Below, piece after piece: positions 33,082 to 42,957 of a stretch of DNA of 51,087 bases; within the stretch, counting starts at the first letter, position 1; each line of letters opens with the position of its first letter. Location: NCBI RefSeq assembly GCF_024653915.1, contig NZ_JANLGY010000017.1, positions 1 through 51,087 on the forward strand, in the 5' to 3' direction. Source of the DNA: Sulfuricaulis sp. GTDB lineage: Bacteria; Pseudomonadota; Gammaproteobacteria; Acidiferrobacterales; Sulfurifustaceae. The notes beneath the pieces are model-generated. The model did not search any database, was not told the DNA's origin, and saw only the letters and a program-made list of their open reading frames with translations. The position numbers and the translations under genes were made by a program.

Positions 33082-33681
33082 ATGAGTCAGTATAAGGAGG
33101 GCCCGGCGGCGGAGGAGAACGCCGCGCCGGCACCACAAGCGGATACGCCGCACGACCTCGAACCGGGTACGGAGATTCAGCAGTTGCAGGCAGAGCTGGA
33201 AAAGTTTCGCGCCGAGTCAGGAGAAAATCTGGACCGGTTTTTGCGCGCCAAGGCCGAAGTCGAGAATGTACGTAAACGTGGAGAGGTGGACGTCTCCACG
33301 GCGCGCAAATATGCCATCGAGCGCTTCGCCGCGGAAATCGTTGCGGTCCGGGACAGTCTGGAGTTGGCCCGTATGGTGGAGCTGCCGAAGGACACGAACC
33401 CGGCCGTGCAGAAGATGCACGAGGGTCTGGATCTGACACTGAAACTGCTGGACAGCACTTTTGAGAAATTCGGCCTGACCGTGGTCGACCCCCAGGGGCA
33501 GAAATTCAACCCGGAGCACCACCAGGCCATCAGCATGGTCGATTCCGCGGAAGTTCTGCCGAATCACGTCGTAACCGTGGTTCAGAAGGGATTCCTGCTG
33601 AATGACCGGTTGCTGCGCCCGGCCATGGTCGTGGTGGCTCGCGGTGCGACCAACCCGAAAGACCCCGCCGCACAGGCTTGA
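33082..33681 (+). CDS. grpE: nucleotide exchange factor GrpE
   Basis: 199 residues. A variable acidic N-terminus and a long helix (LQAELEKFRAESGENLDRFL, ENVRKRGEVDVSTARKYAIE) are followed by the beta-wing domain (FGLTVVDPQGQKFNPEHHQA, VVTVVQKGFLLNDRLLRPAM). It releases ADP from DnaK. The start is fixed by GGAGG about eight bases upstream; earlier in-frame codons overlap hrcA. Confidence 0.96.
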   Translation: MSQYKEGPAAEENAAPAPQADTPHDLEPGTEIQQLQAELEKFRAESGENLDRFLRAKAEVENVRKRGEVDVSTARKYAIERFAAEIVAVRDSLELARMVELPKDTNPAVQKMHEGLDLTLKLLDSTFEKFGLTVVDPQGQKFNPEHHQAISMVDSAEVLPNHVVTVVQKGFLLNDRLLRPAMVVVARGATNPKDPAAQA

Positions 33682-33744
33682 AAAGAGCCACACCCAACCC
33701 CATTTTGGATTCTGAATAACTGTAATCTTTCTGAGGCAATAACA

Positions 33745-35694
33745 ATGGCGAAAATTATCGGTATTGACCTGGGCACAACCAACTCCTGCGTGGCCATCAT
33801 GGAGGGGGATAAGGTGCGCGTGATCGAAAACAGCGAAGGCGACCGCACGACACCCTCGGTGGTGGCCTACACGGACGACAGCGAAGTGCTTGTCGGCCAG
33901 GTGGCCAAGCGCCAGGCGATCACCAACCCCGCGAATACGCTCTACGCCATCAAGCGCTTGATTGGACGCAAGTACGAAGACGAGGTGGTGCAGCGCGACA
34001 TCAAGATGGTGCCGTACAAGATTGTGAAGGCAAAGAACGGTGACGCCTGGGTGGAGGCTAAAGGCAAGGCGATGGCGTCGCAGGAAATTTCCGCGCGCGT
34101 GCTGCAGAAGATGAAAAAGACCGCCGAGGATTATCTGGGTGAGGAGGTCAAGGAAGCGGTGATTACCGTACCGGCCTATTTCAACGATTCCCAGCGCCAG
34201 GCGACCAAGGATGCCGGGCGCATCGCCGGTCTCGAGGTCAAGCGCATCATCAACGAGCCGACCGCCGCGGCGCTTGCCTATGGCATGGACAAGAAGCCCG
34301 GTGATTCCAAGCTCGCCGTGTACGATCTGGGCGGTGGCACGTTCGACATTTCCATCATCGAAATTGCCGAAGTAGACAAGGAGCATCAGTTCGAGGTGTT
34401 GTCCACCAACGGCGATACTTTCCTCGGCGGCGAAGATTTCGACAAGCGCATCATTGATTACCTCGCTGACGAATTCAAAAAGGACAACGGCGTTGATCTT
34501 CACAGGGATCCATTGGCTTTGCAGCGCCTGAAAGACGCTGCCGAGAAGGCCAAGATCGAGCTGTCCTCGAGCCAGCAGACCGAAGTCAACCTGCCGTACA
34601 TCACGGCGGATGCCAGCGGCCCGAAGCACCTCAACATCAAGATCACGCGCTCCAAGCTCGAAGCACTGGTCGAGGACCTGATCCAGAAAACCATCGAGCC
34701 GTGCAAGATCGCATTGAAGGATGCCGGCCTCAAGGCCTCCGATATCGACGACATCATCCTGGTTGGCGGTCAGACCCGCATGCCGAAGGTTCAACAGCTG
34801 GTGAAGGATTTCTTCGGCAAGGAACCGCGCAAGGACGTAAACCCGGACGAAGCGGTGGCCGTGGGCGCGGCGATTCAGGGCGGTGTACTGGGCGGTCAGG
34901 TGAAGGATGTGCTGCTGCTCGACGTGACCCCGCTTTCACTGGGTATCGAGACGCTGGGCGGCGTGATGACCAAGCTGATCCAGAAAAACACCACGATTCC
35001 GACCAAGGCCTCGCAGGTGTTTTCTACAGCCGATGACAGCCAGACGGCGGTAACAGTGCATGTCCTGCAAGGCGAGCGTGAAATGGCCGCTGGCAACAAG
35101 TCACTGGGGCGGTTTGACCTCTCGGACATTCCGCAGGCGCCGCGCGGTGTGCCGCAGATTGAAGTCGGATTCGACATCGACGCGAATGGCATTCTGCACG
35201 TCTCGGCGAAAGACAAGGCCACCAACAAGGAAAACAAGATCATTATCAAGGCCGGCTCGGGTCTGTCCGAGGAAGAGATCCAGAAAATGGTCAAGGATGC
35301 CGAGGCCCATGCCGAGGAAGACCATAAGGCGCGCGAGTTGGCCGAGGTGCGCAACCATGCTGACAGCCTGACCCACAGCGTGCGCAAGTCCATGAAGGAA
35401 ATGGGCGACAAGCTGGCCGCCGAGGAAAAGGAGAAGATTGAGGCGGCCATCAAGAATCTGGAAGAGGCCTCGCGCACGGACGACAAGGACGACATAAAGA
35501 GCAAAACCGATGCCCTGTTGGAAGCTTCGCACAAGATGGCGGAGCAGATGTATGCCCAGGCCAATGCCACGGCGGGTGCCGAAACGGCGGATGCATCGAC
35601 CAACGCCGGCAAGAACGAAGACGATGGCAAGGCCACGGAAAATGTTGTCGATGCCGAATTCGAGGAAGTAAAGGACAACAAGGACAAAAAGTAA
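33745..35694 (+). CDS. dnaK: molecular chaperone DnaK (Hsp70)
   Basis: 649 residues. The ATPase domain begins [16 protein letters not shown] and includes [15 protein letters not shown] and [16 protein letters not shown]. The linker [18 protein letters not shown], substrate domain and lid follow, and the C-terminal acidic tail is [12 protein letters not shown]. It folds and refolds proteins with GrpE and DnaJ from the same operon. A terminator-like hairpin separates it from dnaJ. Confidence 0.98.
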   Translation: MAKIIGIDLGTTNSCVAIMEGDKVRVIENSEGDRTTPSVVAYTDDSEVLVGQVAKRQAITNPANTLYAIKRLIGRKYEDEVVQRDIKMVPYKIVKAKNGDAWVEAKGKAMASQEISARVLQKMKKTAEDYLGEEVKEAVITVPAYFNDSQRQATKDAGRIAGLEVKRIINEPTAAALAYGMDKKPGDSKLAVYDLGGGTFDISIIEIAEVDKEHQFEVLSTNGDTFLGGEDFDKRIIDYLADEFKKDNGVDLHRDPLALQRLKDAAEKAKIELSSSQQTEVNLPYITADASGPKHLNIKITRSKLEALVEDLIQKTIEPCKIALKDAGLKASDIDDIILVGGQTRMPKVQQLVKDFFGKEPRKDVNPDEAVAVGAAIQGGVLGGQVKDVLLLDVTPLSLGIETLGGVMTKLIQKNTTIPTKASQVFSTADDSQTAVTVHVLQGEREMAAGNKSLGRFDLSDIPQAPRGVPQIEVGFDIDANGILHVSAKDKATNKENKIIIKAGSGLSEEEIQKMVKDAEAHAEEDHKARELAEVRNHADSLTHSVRKSMKEMGDKLAAEEKEKIEAAIKNLEEASRTDDKDDIKSKTDALLEASHKMAEQMYAQANATAGAETADASTNAGKNEDDGKATENVVDAEFEEVKDNKDKK

Positions 35695-35718
35695 ATTCGA
35701 TTTGTCCTGGTAACAAGG

Positions 35719-35763
35719 GCACAGTGGCCGGTCAGCTTGGTTGGATTGATCACTGTGCTTTTT
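35719..35763 (+). terminator. dnaK-dnaJ intergenic terminator/attenuator
   Basis: GCACAGTG (35719-35726) pairs with CACTGTGC (35751-35758), followed by TTTTT. Inside the loop GGTCA can pair with TGATC to extend the stem. It would let most transcripts stop after dnaK, lowering DnaJ relative to DnaK, as is common in this operon. Confidence 0.78.
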
Positions 35764-35805
35764 GCTGTTTGATATGAATGCATATAACCAGAACAGGTAG
35801 CAGGC

Positions 35806-36936
35806 ATGGCGAAACAGGATTTCTACGAGGTGCTCGGTGTTGCGCGCAACGCCTCGGAGGCGGATATCAAGAAAGCCTACCGGCGTCTGGCGATGAAGCA
35901 TCATCCGGACCGCAATCCGGGTGATAAGACCACCGAGGCCAAGTTCAAGGACGCCAAGGAGGCCTATGAAATTCTCTCCGATGCCCAGAAGCGCGCGTCC
36001 TACGACCAGTTCGGACACGCCGGCGTGGATCCCTCGGCCGCTGCCGGCGCAGCCGGCGGTTTTTATTCCGCCGGGGGCGGGAACTTTGCCGATATTTTTG
36101 GCGACGTGTTCGGGGATATTTTCGGCGGTGGCCGCGCGCGCGGCGCGCAGGTCTTCCGCGGCGCGAATCTCCGCTACAGTCTTGAACTCTCACTTGAAGA
36201 CGCGGTACGTGGAACGGAAGTACGTATCCGCGTTCCAGCGATGGAAAAGTGCGATGCCTGCAAGGGGAGTGGCGCCAAATCCGGCACGTCGTCCACGGTC
36301 TGTCGCACCTGTGCCGGCCACGGCCAGGTCCGCATGCAACAGGGTTTCTTTTCCGTTCAGCAGACCTGCCCAAAATGTCACGGCGCCGGAAAAACCATCA
36401 CCGATCCCTGTCCGACCTGTCACGGCGCTGGCCGGGTACAACATACCAAAACATTGTCGGTGAAAGTGCCCGCCGGCGTGGATGAGGGTGATCAGATTCG
36501 TCTGGCGGGAGAAGGCGAGGCCGGCGAAAATGGCGGCCCCGCGGGCGATCTGTTCGTGCAAATCCGACTCAAGCCGCATTCCCTGTTCAAGCGCGAGCAG
36601 GACGATCTCTTTTGTGAAATGCCCGTGAGTTTCTCTACAACGGTTTTGGGGGGCGATCTCGAGGTGCCAACTCTGGATGGTCGCGCCGCCATCAAAATTC
36701 CTCCCGGCACCCAGAGCGAAAAACTCTTCCGACTCCGTGGCAAAGGTGTGCGCAACGTGCGTAGCGGGCACACAGGCGATCTTTATTGCCGCATCAGTGT
36801 AGAAACGCCGGTAAATTTGACTGCGAAACAGAAGGAACTGTTGCAGGAATTCGAAAAATCGGTGCGGGAGGGTGGTACCCGCCACAGTCCCCGCGAAGCC
36901 TCCTGGGTCGATAAGCTGAAGGGTCTGTTCGGCTAG
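35806..36936 (+). CDS. dnaJ: co-chaperone DnaJ (Hsp40)
   Basis: 376 residues, type I DnaJ. The J domain ([28 protein letters not shown] with the HPD motif) and a Gly/Phe region ([20 protein letters not shown]) come first. Four zinc-finger repeats follow ([32 protein letters not shown]), then the substrate-binding C-terminal domains. It stimulates DnaK ATPase. In relatives dapB usually follows; here 8.3 kb of accessory DNA intervenes. Confidence 0.98.
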   Translation: MAKQDFYEVLGVARNASEADIKKAYRRLAMKHHPDRNPGDKTTEAKFKDAKEAYEILSDAQKRASYDQFGHAGVDPSAAAGAAGGFYSAGGGNFADIFGDVFGDIFGGGRARGAQVFRGANLRYSLELSLEDAVRGTEVRIRVPAMEKCDACKGSGAKSGTSSTVCRTCAGHGQVRMQQGFFSVQQTCPKCHGAGKTITDPCPTCHGAGRVQHTKTLSVKVPAGVDEGDQIRLAGEGEAGENGGPAGDLFVQIRLKPHSLFKREQDDLFCEMPVSFSTTVLGGDLEVPTLDGRAAIKIPPGTQSEKLFRLRGKGVRNVRSGHTGDLYCRISVETPVNLTAKQKELLQEFEKSVREGGTRHSPREASWVDKLKGLFG

Positions 36937-37048
36937 ACTTGCTGGCGGGCCTGCGAGTGACTCGCTGTAGTCTTGCCTCGCCGGTAAATTTAATGCCTCT
37001 GCCTGGGCAGGACAGTACTTCCAAGAACATAAATATCATGGGGTTAGT

Positions 37049-37097
37049 GCGTACAGTTCACGCGCATGATTCGGTGTACGCGTTAAAGCCCGTTAAA
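37049..37097 (+). promoter_or_regulatory. candidate operator: inverted repeat plus heptamer direct repeat
   Basis: GCGTACA (37049-37055) and TGTACGC (37075-37081) form a 7-bp inverted repeat 19 bases apart. Immediately after, CGTTAAA occurs twice exactly 10 bases apart (37081-37087, 37091-37097). Heptamer direct repeats one helical turn apart are the usual target of SARP/BTAD regulators, and a BTAD regulator gene starts at 37220, so autoregulation is plausible. The rest of 36937-37219 shows only a small hairpin after dnaJ. Confidence 0.45.
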
Positions 37098-37219
37098 TTA
37101 TTTTGTCACCACGTGAAATCGAGGCGATTTACTGCCAAAATACACGCAGGGATAAAGATAAATTGATGGCCAGCAGGGACAGCTGCCGAATGTAGAGAGT
37201 GGCGTGCTGACGTTTCAAT

Positions 37220-38026
37220 ATGTTTGACCTGCAACATTTGCCGACCGTCGCACTCGCGCCGGATGAACTTAGAAGCTATCCGCTTCAGATATATACCCTT
37301 GGACGTTTTTCCGTCTCACGGGGTATAGAGCCCATCCGTTTTGCCAGAAAGGCACAACACCGACCGTTGGAACTGCTCAAGGTGCTTGTCGCTCTGGGTG
37401 GTCGCGAAGTGGCGACCGATCAGTTGGCCATGGCGATGTGGCCAGAATCCGAAGGCGACGTGGCCTATAACGCTTTTGAAATCACCCTGCATCGTTTGCG
37501 CAAGCTGATTGGCATCGAGAAGGCGCTGGTGCTTTCGAACGGTCTGCTTACCCTCAATAACCAATTCTGTTGGGTGGATGTCTGGACATTCGAGCAGGTG
37601 ATGGGCAGCGCTGAAGCCTTGTTGAATTCCGCGCAGCTGGACCCGGTTAAGCTTGCGAGCCTGTCTTCCAGGGTACTGACGCTTTATCACGGCCAGTTTC
37701 TCGGCCGTGAAACGCCCGAGCCATGGTCCATCTCATTGCGTGAGCGTTTGCGCAGCAAATTTCTGCGACACTTGGTCGATGTTGCGCGACACTGGGAAAA
37801 AATCGGTGAGCACGAAACTGCTATTCAGTATTACCAGAAAGGACTTGAGGCCGACGACCTCGCCGAACTCTTCTATCAACGCCTGATGGTTTGTTATCAG
37901 CAGCTCGGGCGTCGCAGTGAGGCATTGGCCGTTTACCGCCGTTGCCGTGCAACCTTGTCGCTTATTCTTTCCATCTCTCCTTCTCCTGCCACTGAAGCGA
38001 TCCACCGTCGTTTGATTCAGGCCTGA
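37220..38026 (+). CDS. BTAD/SARP-like transcriptional regulator
   Basis: 268 residues. The N-terminal OmpR-like winged helix (YTLGRFSVSRG, RPLELLKVLVALGGREVATD, ITLHRLRKLIGIE) is followed by a bacterial transcriptional activation domain made of TPR-like helices (HLVDVARHWEKIGEHETAIQ, GRRSEALAVYRRCRATL). No ATPase or sensor domain is attached, so this is the short form. It lies directly upstream of six co-directional VPLPA-CTERM genes and a 70-residue protein, which makes it the best candidate to control that surface-protein block. Confidence 0.82.
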   Translation: MFDLQHLPTVALAPDELRSYPLQIYTLGRFSVSRGIEPIRFARKAQHRPLELLKVLVALGGREVATDQLAMAMWPESEGDVAYNAFEITLHRLRKLIGIEKALVLSNGLLTLNNQFCWVDVWTFEQVMGSAEALLNSAQLDPVKLASLSSRVLTLYHGQFLGRETPEPWSISLRERLRSKFLRHLVDVARHWEKIGEHETAIQYYQKGLEADDLAELFYQRLMVCYQQLGRRSEALAVYRRCRATLSLILSISPSPATEAIHRRLIQA

Positions 38027-38042
38027 TAGCCTGAATTTCCAA

Positions 38043-38061
38043 CCCGCGCCAACGGCGCGGG
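38043..38061 (+). terminator. terminator-like hairpin after the BTAD regulator
   Basis: CCCGCGCC, loop AAC, GGCGCGGG: a perfect 8-bp GC stem 17 bases after the stop codon. No T-run follows directly (TTTTT appears about 30 bases later), so it may be factor-dependent or an RNA-stability element. Confidence 0.55.
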
Positions 38062-38163
38062 AGTGGTTCTGCGCGCGTGGTTTTTCCCCAATCGGTAAGT
38101 TATCTGTATGTCGTGCACACGCAATCTGTCGGCCAGAAGTTAAAAATTAAATTGGAGGAGCTG

Positions 38164-38376
38164 ATGGATAGCTACATCGTTCGTCTTTACCGACGGGATA
38201 CTGAGAACCCCGAAAACCTGGTTGGTTTGGTGGAGACAGTTGGAGAAGAAGCGAAACGCTCATTTCACACCGTGAATGAACTGGTGGCGATTCTTTCTGA
38301 ATCTCATCCCCACGAAATAAAAATCAGCCAACCTGTGCTCAAGGTGGTTCAGTCGGGAAATAAAAATCCTCGCTGA
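38164..38376 (+). CDS. 70-residue protein, unknown function
   Basis: It starts MDSYIVRLYRRDTENPENLV and has GGAGGAG ideally placed before the ATG. It has no signal peptide or membrane helix and is predicted to be a small cytoplasmic alpha/beta protein (VRLYRRD, LVGLVETV, VNELVAILSE, EIKISQPVLKVV). It sits between the BTAD regulator and the surface-protein block. Small partners of this kind are often regulators, but nothing in the sequence shows it. Confidence 0.65.
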   Translation: MDSYIVRLYRRDTENPENLVGLVETVGEEAKRSFHTVNELVAILSESHPHEIKISQPVLKVVQSGNKNPR

Positions 38377-38522
38377 TAACCGGGAACAGGCGAAACACAT
38401 TTTTTTCCGGCGCTCAACGGATGGCGCCGCAGGCAGTAGCAAACCAGGGAGCATCACCCGAAAGAAATAAAAGGCGCGAGGCGTGGCCTCGCCAATAACT
38501 TACAGTAATTCAGGAGGAGTGT

Positions 38523-39257
38523 ATGGATCGTTATCGTTGTATAAAAAAAGCAAGGCGCTACCTGCGGTATGGAATTTCTGCCTGCATGTTGTTGCTTGCC
38601 TCGGCGGCCGCGCATGCGAGTATCGTTTTATCGGGGGGCGGTGTCGTTCCGCCGGGATCATTCTCGTCGTGCGATTATCCATTTCTAACAAGACCCGCCA
38701 GTCTTTCTTTTTGCCTTAATCAATCAAATGCCTTGCCGGATGGTACGAACTACTTGCAGGTTACGCTCACTGAGAATGGTTCTGGCGTGGATTTTCTGGT
38801 GAAAACGCTCAATCCGCTCAACAGCATCGCCGGCGATCACTTCGGTATCCAGAAATTCGGATTTAACTTCACCGGCGACAGTTCATACGAGATTACCGGC
38901 CTGCCGGATTACTGGAGGGCCAAGGAAGACAAGCACATGAGCGAGTTCGGCATGTTCGACATCCGCCTGCAGGGCAAGGGCAAGGCGCGTACCGACGAGC
39001 TGAGCTTTACTGTCACGGGCGCGGGTCTCGGCGACTTTGATTCATTCTTCGCGGCGCACGTGGCGGGCTTCGAGTGGTGTCCCGATGACGGCGACAAGAA
39101 GAACAAGTGGTGTAGCGGCAAGGGTTGCGTGAGCAGCGCTTATTTCGGCGGCGGCACGCCCGTGGTGGTGCCCATCCCCGCCGCCGCGTGGCTGTTCGGG
39201 TCCGGTTTGGCCGGCTTGTTCGGTCTGGCATCGCGTCGAAAACTGAAAACGACATAA
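38523..39257 (+). CDS. VPLPA-CTERM surface protein 1 of the block
   Basis: 244 residues with a signal peptide (SACMLLLASAAAHA). The unrecognised ectodomain has several Cys (SSCDYPF, EWCPDDGDKKNKWCSGKGC) that could form disulfides. The tail is VPIPAAAWLFGSGLAGLFGL, then ASRRKLKTT. GGAGG lies about nine bases before the ATG. It is presumably exported by Sec and processed by an exosortase encoded elsewhere. It is the first of six co-directional CTERM genes, with only 27 bases to the next. Confidence 0.8.
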   Translation: MDRYRCIKKARRYLRYGISACMLLLASAAAHASIVLSGGGVVPPGSFSSCDYPFLTRPASLSFCLNQSNALPDGTNYLQVTLTENGSGVDFLVKTLNPLNSIAGDHFGIQKFGFNFTGDSSYEITGLPDYWRAKEDKHMSEFGMFDIRLQGKGKARTDELSFTVTGAGLGDFDSFFAAHVAGFEWCPDDGDKKNKWCSGKGCVSSAYFGGGTPVVVPIPAAAWLFGSGLAGLFGLASRRKLKTT

Positions 39258-39284
39258 CTATTTCCATGGAGATAGGGGGGCATA

Positions 39285-40094
39285 ATGATGAAAAAGCCAA
39301 AATCAACCATGCAAGTATTTCGATATGCGCTTCATGCTTTGCTTGCATTCGTCTGCTGGTTTTCCATGTCGGCGAGCGCGGCAACGGTCTACTCGTTGAA
39401 TGACTTTCAGACCGCCGTGGGCGCCGGCTGGTCAAGCACTGATAACACCATCGTCATCACCCAGGCACCGAATGACGATTTTGAGAGAAAGTTCTTGGGC
39501 GAGTTCAGTAACGGCACGGTGAGCCTCTCGCTCACGGATCTGCCGGAACACGCCACCACGACGGTATCTTTCAGTCTGTATCTCATCCGTTCATGGGACG
39601 GCAATGACACCACCGTGGTCGACGGTGATCCGCTTGGGCCGGACTCCTGGAGTCTGGGTGTGGCAGGTGGGCCGACCCTGCTCAACACCACCTTCAGCAA
39701 TGGAAACTCGGTAGCCGGGCAGCGTTACGACGGTGCGTTTTCTACGTACACGTATACCCCATGGACTCCCTGCAATGCCTACGCGGACTACTCAGGTCCA
39801 GGGAACGGGCCGATGACAGGCGCCAATGAGTGTTACTCGCTCGGTTATGATTTCGACGATCCCAATCTCGGCCTTCAATCGATGGATTCGGTCTACAACC
39901 TCAGCTTCACGTTCGCGCACAGCGCCGATAACCTGGCCCTTAATTTTTCAGCCGCTGGTTTGCAGGGCCTTTCCGATGAGAGCTGGGGTTTGGATAACGT
40001 GCACGTCGAGGTTGCCGCCGTGCCCGTCCCCGCCGCCGTGTGGCTGTTCGGTTCGGGGTTGTTGGGGTTGTTTGGATTAATGCGGCGGAGGTAA
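39285..40094 (+). CDS. VPLPA-CTERM surface protein 2 of the block
   Basis: 269 residues. After a signal peptide (VCWFSMSASA) comes a beta-rich domain (LSLTDLPEHATTTVSFSLYL, IRSWDGNDTTVVDGDPLGPD, SWGLDNVHVEV) resembling lectin-like or fibre-type exoprotein domains that bind Ca2+. The tail is VPVPAAVWLFGSGLLGLFGL, then MRRR. Two ATGs in a row start the gene. It has no similarity to its neighbours except in the sorting tail. Confidence 0.78.
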   Translation: MMKKPKSTMQVFRYALHALLAFVCWFSMSASAATVYSLNDFQTAVGAGWSSTDNTIVITQAPNDDFERKFLGEFSNGTVSLSLTDLPEHATTTVSFSLYLIRSWDGNDTTVVDGDPLGPDSWSLGVAGGPTLLNTTFSNGNSVAGQRYDGAFSTYTYTPWTPCNAYADYSGPGNGPMTGANECYSLGYDFDDPNLGLQSMDSVYNLSFTFAHSADNLALNFSAAGLQGLSDESWGLDNVHVEVAAVPVPAAVWLFGSGLLGLFGLMRRR

Positions 40095-40127
40095 TTCGCT
40101 GCGTTTTTACGTTATGGAGGATTTGAT

Positions 40128-40811
40128 ATGAAACGCTACTGGCAAAATATTCAAAGAAGAATGGCTTTTCAGTTTGCTATGGCCATCCTGCTGGGTGTCA
40201 CGGCAATCACGAGTGCCCGAGCTGCAAGCTATGTTATGAACGGCGGTTTCGAAGATCCGGTCGTGACCAGCGCGCAGGAGTTTCGCAGCGGAGGAACGTC
40301 GTTTGGCGGCTGGAGCGTCGGCGGAGGTTCCATCGATCATACTGCCAGTTTCTGGCAGGCAGCTGAGGCCAATCAATCTGTCGACCTGAACGGCGCCAGC
40401 GCCGGTTCCGTGTTTCAGGATTTGTTCACCGTTACTGGCGCCAACTACATGCTCAGTTTCGCCATGGCCGGCAACCCTTTCGGCGTGGATGCCAAACGCA
40501 TGCAGGTGAACTGGGGTGGCGCCGAGATTGCTGATCTGATTTTCGATCAGACTGGGACGTCGGCGACCGAGATGAACTGGATTTACCACAGCTTTCTGGT
40601 CAGCGCCTTGAGCGATATTACTCGCTTGGAATTTGTGAGCCTGACGGGAGCGATGGACGGCGCTGCGGGCCTCGATACCTTCTACGGCCCTGCGCTTGAT
40701 GATGTCGTGGTTACTGCTGTCCCCATCCCCGCCGCCCTGTGGCTGTTCGGTTCGGGGCTGCTGGGCCTGATCGGTGTGGCGCGGAGCAAGGCAACGGGTA
40801 GGGCGCAATGA
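40128..40811 (+). CDS. VPLPA-CTERM protein with choice-of-anchor C (DUF642-like) domain
   Basis: 227 residues with a signal peptide and the family pattern NGGFEDPVVTS, GGWSVGGGSIDHT, FWQAAEANQSVDLNGASAGS, ANYMLSFAMAGNP. This is characteristic of choice-of-anchor C/DUF642 carbohydrate-binding-like domains that occur with various sorting tails. The tail is VPIPAALWLFGSGLLGLIGV, then ARSK. The last codons (GRAQ and stop) come from the palindromic repeat at 40798-40829, so the repeat has replaced the original gene end. Confidence 0.82.
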   Translation: MKRYWQNIQRRMAFQFAMAILLGVTAITSARAASYVMNGGFEDPVVTSAQEFRSGGTSFGGWSVGGGSIDHTASFWQAAEANQSVDLNGASAGSVFQDLFTVTGANYMLSFAMAGNPFGVDAKRMQVNWGGAEIADLIFDQTGTSATEMNWIYHSFLVSALSDITRLEFVSLTGAMDGAAGLDTFYGPALDDVVVTAVPIPAALWLFGSGLLGLIGVARSKATGRAQ

Positions 40812-40829
40812 GCGCAGCGTATTGCGCCG
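40798..40829. repeat. palindromic repeat (GTAGGGCGCAAT type)
   Basis: GGCGCAAT (40802-40809) pairs with ATTGCGCC (40821-40828). The same element with the same flanks recurs at 45030-45059. Its left end supplies the stop codon of the CTERM gene 40128-40811. Confidence 0.8.
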
Positions 40830-40919
40830 AATGTTTTCTTGCGCAGACGACGCCCCGGGGAACCACGCGAGAAGAGTTTTGGGGAAAATAACTTAACACC
40901 ACTGAGGAGGAAACAATTC

Positions 40920-41849
40920 ATGAAAAAGGGCACATCAGTTCAAAAACGTTTTGTTGCACTTACACTCCAGGCTTTCATTGCCTGTGGCACGCTCACGCTG
41001 TCGCACGGAGCGCAGGCGGCGGATCCGACATGGGGCGCCCGTGCGGGCATCAGCCTTTCCACCTGTGGTGGCGAAGTGGCTGAGTCCCATAATATAGGCT
41101 TATTGGGATCCCCGGGCATCGATGTCGAGCTTACCGCTTCCCAGTATTCCTGCGGCGGCATGTATGGCTATGCGGGCGATCTGCCTTACGCTTATGCACG
41201 TTCCAAGGCGTCGTTGTCGGAAGGCACCATGGGGATCTATGCCGAAGTCAGCGGCCTCGGTCAGCTGCTGACTTATTCCGGCAGCATCGTCACCGCGCCG
41301 GTAGCGCTGGCCAACGTGAGCTCCAACCTGCAGGATGTCCTGTCGTTCACAGTCTCTGCCCATACGCCTGGCAGAATCACGTTCACGTCTACAGTGACTG
41401 GTTCCTACACTGAAAATGTCGGCTCGGTGCAATTTTCCATGGGCGGCGACATGACCTGTACCTCGGATTCGTGCTGGGGCAATCTTTCCGGCAATTGGGG
41501 GGCCGATCTGTGGGGGATCGACAACGGAGGCGGTGGAACGACGACCTATACACGATGGATCGACGTTGCCGACAATGCACTACCGATTACCTTCGACTTC
41601 GAACTCGGCGCCAGCTTGAGCGGCTCCGCTAAACCCTTCGTCGGGGTATTTGGATATCCCAATGTCGCCTCCGGCACGATTGATTACCTGCACACGGCCG
41701 CGTTCGGTTACACCCTGCCGGAAGGCGTGACGTTCACCTCGGCGTCGGGTCAGTTCATGAGCCCGGTTCCCGTTCCCGCCGCCGTGTGGCTGTTCGGCTC
41801 GGGGCTGCTGGGGCTGATCGGCGTGGCGCGGCGCAGGGTGAAATCATAA
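40920..41849 (+). CDS. VPLPA-CTERM surface protein 4 of the block
   Basis: 309 residues from ATG 40920, chosen for GAGGAGGAAA upstream. A signal peptide (..FIACGTLTLSHGAQA-ADPT) precedes an unrecognised beta-rich ectodomain with two possible disulfides (STCGGEV, YSCGGMYG, TCTSDSCWGN). The sorting tail is VPVPAAVWLFGSGLLGLIGV, then ARRRVKS. It lies between palindromic repeat 40798-40829 and the next CTERM gene. Confidence 0.78.
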   Translation: MKKGTSVQKRFVALTLQAFIACGTLTLSHGAQAADPTWGARAGISLSTCGGEVAESHNIGLLGSPGIDVELTASQYSCGGMYGYAGDLPYAYARSKASLSEGTMGIYAEVSGLGQLLTYSGSIVTAPVALANVSSNLQDVLSFTVSAHTPGRITFTSTVTGSYTENVGSVQFSMGGDMTCTSDSCWGNLSGNWGADLWGIDNGGGGTTTYTRWIDVADNALPITFDFELGASLSGSAKPFVGVFGYPNVASGTIDYLHTAAFGYTLPEGVTFTSASGQFMSPVPVPAAVWLFGSGLLGLIGVARRRVKS

Positions 41850-41925
41850 CCAAAGCAGGCCCCGATCATAGCGCGATCGCAGGCACAACAAATTCAACAA
41901 GAGTTGTCAGCAGAGGAATATAACA

Positions 41926-42879
41926 ATGAGAACACCATTTCGAATCCTGACGTTGGTTGCAACTCTGAACGTTGCGGGCGTGTCCAATGCTGCCTCCACG
42001 CAAGTTTTGTATGAGATGGCGGTCTATGGAGTCAATAGCACTCCCCTCAGCAGCTCCAACACGACAACATCCTTCACGGCTCAACCCATTGCGACGGGTA
42101 ATCAAAACATCGGCGCATCGGGTAATGGCAGCGGCAATAGCAACGCTTATGCCTCCGCCACGCCCGGGATTCTGAAAGCGAGCATTTCCTCAAGCGCGGA
42201 TAACGTGGCTGCGACATTCAGCAACAGAGCCAGCACGGCGGATTCTCGCGCCTTGGCGAACTTCATAGACGAGATCACGATCAATCCTTTAAATACCGGG
42301 CTGATCGGCAATACCGTCACGGTTTCCGGCAATTTGCTGCTCAGCGGCATCATGTTGGCCGGCGCGGTAGACAATAATGTCGGCATCCAGGATTCCTATG
42401 GCCAGGTGTTTATTAACGTTTCCGGCACGGGGGTACCCACGAACTGGGGCTGTACCTCTTTTACTTACACCGGCTGCGTTCGCAATGGTTTGTATGGCGG
42501 TGTCGCCGTGAATCAGCAAAACCTGCCGCCTTCGGTCATTCCCTTTTCATTCAGTGCCGTCCTCGGTACCAGCACGAGCATTCAATACACGCTCGAGCTG
42601 CAAGGAAGGTCTAACGCCTTCGCGCGTGGTTGCGATGATGTCACGCTGCCCTGCGGCGCGCTTTCCGTTGCCAGTATGTCGGCGGATTTCGGGCACAGCC
42701 TGCTCTGGGGAGGCATAACAATAGCCGACAGCTTGAGCAACCCCATCGACTTCACAGTCACCTCGACATCCCAATTCGACTATAAACAGGCGGCCGTTGT
42801 TCCTGTTCCCGCCGCCGCGTGGTTGTTCGGCTCGGGGTTGGTTGGGCTGATCGGCGTTGCACGGCGTAAATCCAGGTAG
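41926..42879 (+). CDS. VPLPA-CTERM surface protein 5 of the block
   Basis: 317 residues with a signal peptide (TLVATLNVAGVSNA). The Ser/Asn/Thr-rich ectodomain has little charge (GNQNIGASGNGSGNSNAYAS), paired Cys (GCTSFTYTGC, GCDDVTLPCG) and no recognised family. The tail is VPVPAAAWLFGSGLVGLIGV, then ARRKSR. Its TAG stop codon is the GTAGG start of the palindromic repeat 42876-42957, the same junction type as at 40798. Confidence 0.78.
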   Translation: MRTPFRILTLVATLNVAGVSNAASTQVLYEMAVYGVNSTPLSSSNTTTSFTAQPIATGNQNIGASGNGSGNSNAYASATPGILKASISSSADNVAATFSNRASTADSRALANFIDEITINPLNTGLIGNTVTVSGNLLLSGIMLAGAVDNNVGIQDSYGQVFINVSGTGVPTNWGCTSFTYTGCVRNGLYGGVAVNQQNLPPSVIPFSFSAVLGTSTSIQYTLELQGRSNAFARGCDDVTLPCGALSVASMSADFGHSLLWGGITIADSLSNPIDFTVTSTSQFDYKQAAVVPVPAAAWLFGSGLVGLIGVARRKSR

Positions 42880-42957
42880 GTTGGGGTGAGCGCAGCGAAC
42901 CCCAACGAATCCATGACCCCCGAATCGTTGGGGTTCGCTGCGCTCACCGCCAACCTG
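42876..42957. repeat. long palindromic repeat A (GTTGGGGTGAGCGCAGCG type)
   Basis: Left arm 42879-42908 and right arm from 42925 to about 42956 are near-perfect reverse complements of about 30 bases. Each arm can also fold on itself (GTTGGGGT with ACCCCAAC). Related copies are the half element at 43952-43985 and the interrupted copy at 44848-45003. Confidence 0.85.

Noticed and set aside
38377-38522. Possible c-di-GMP (GEMM) riboswitch before the first CTERM gene of the block
   Set aside because: Only the short string GCAAACC and some GC hairpins fit; the second GEMM helix and the conserved CGCAAAGCCU segment are missing.
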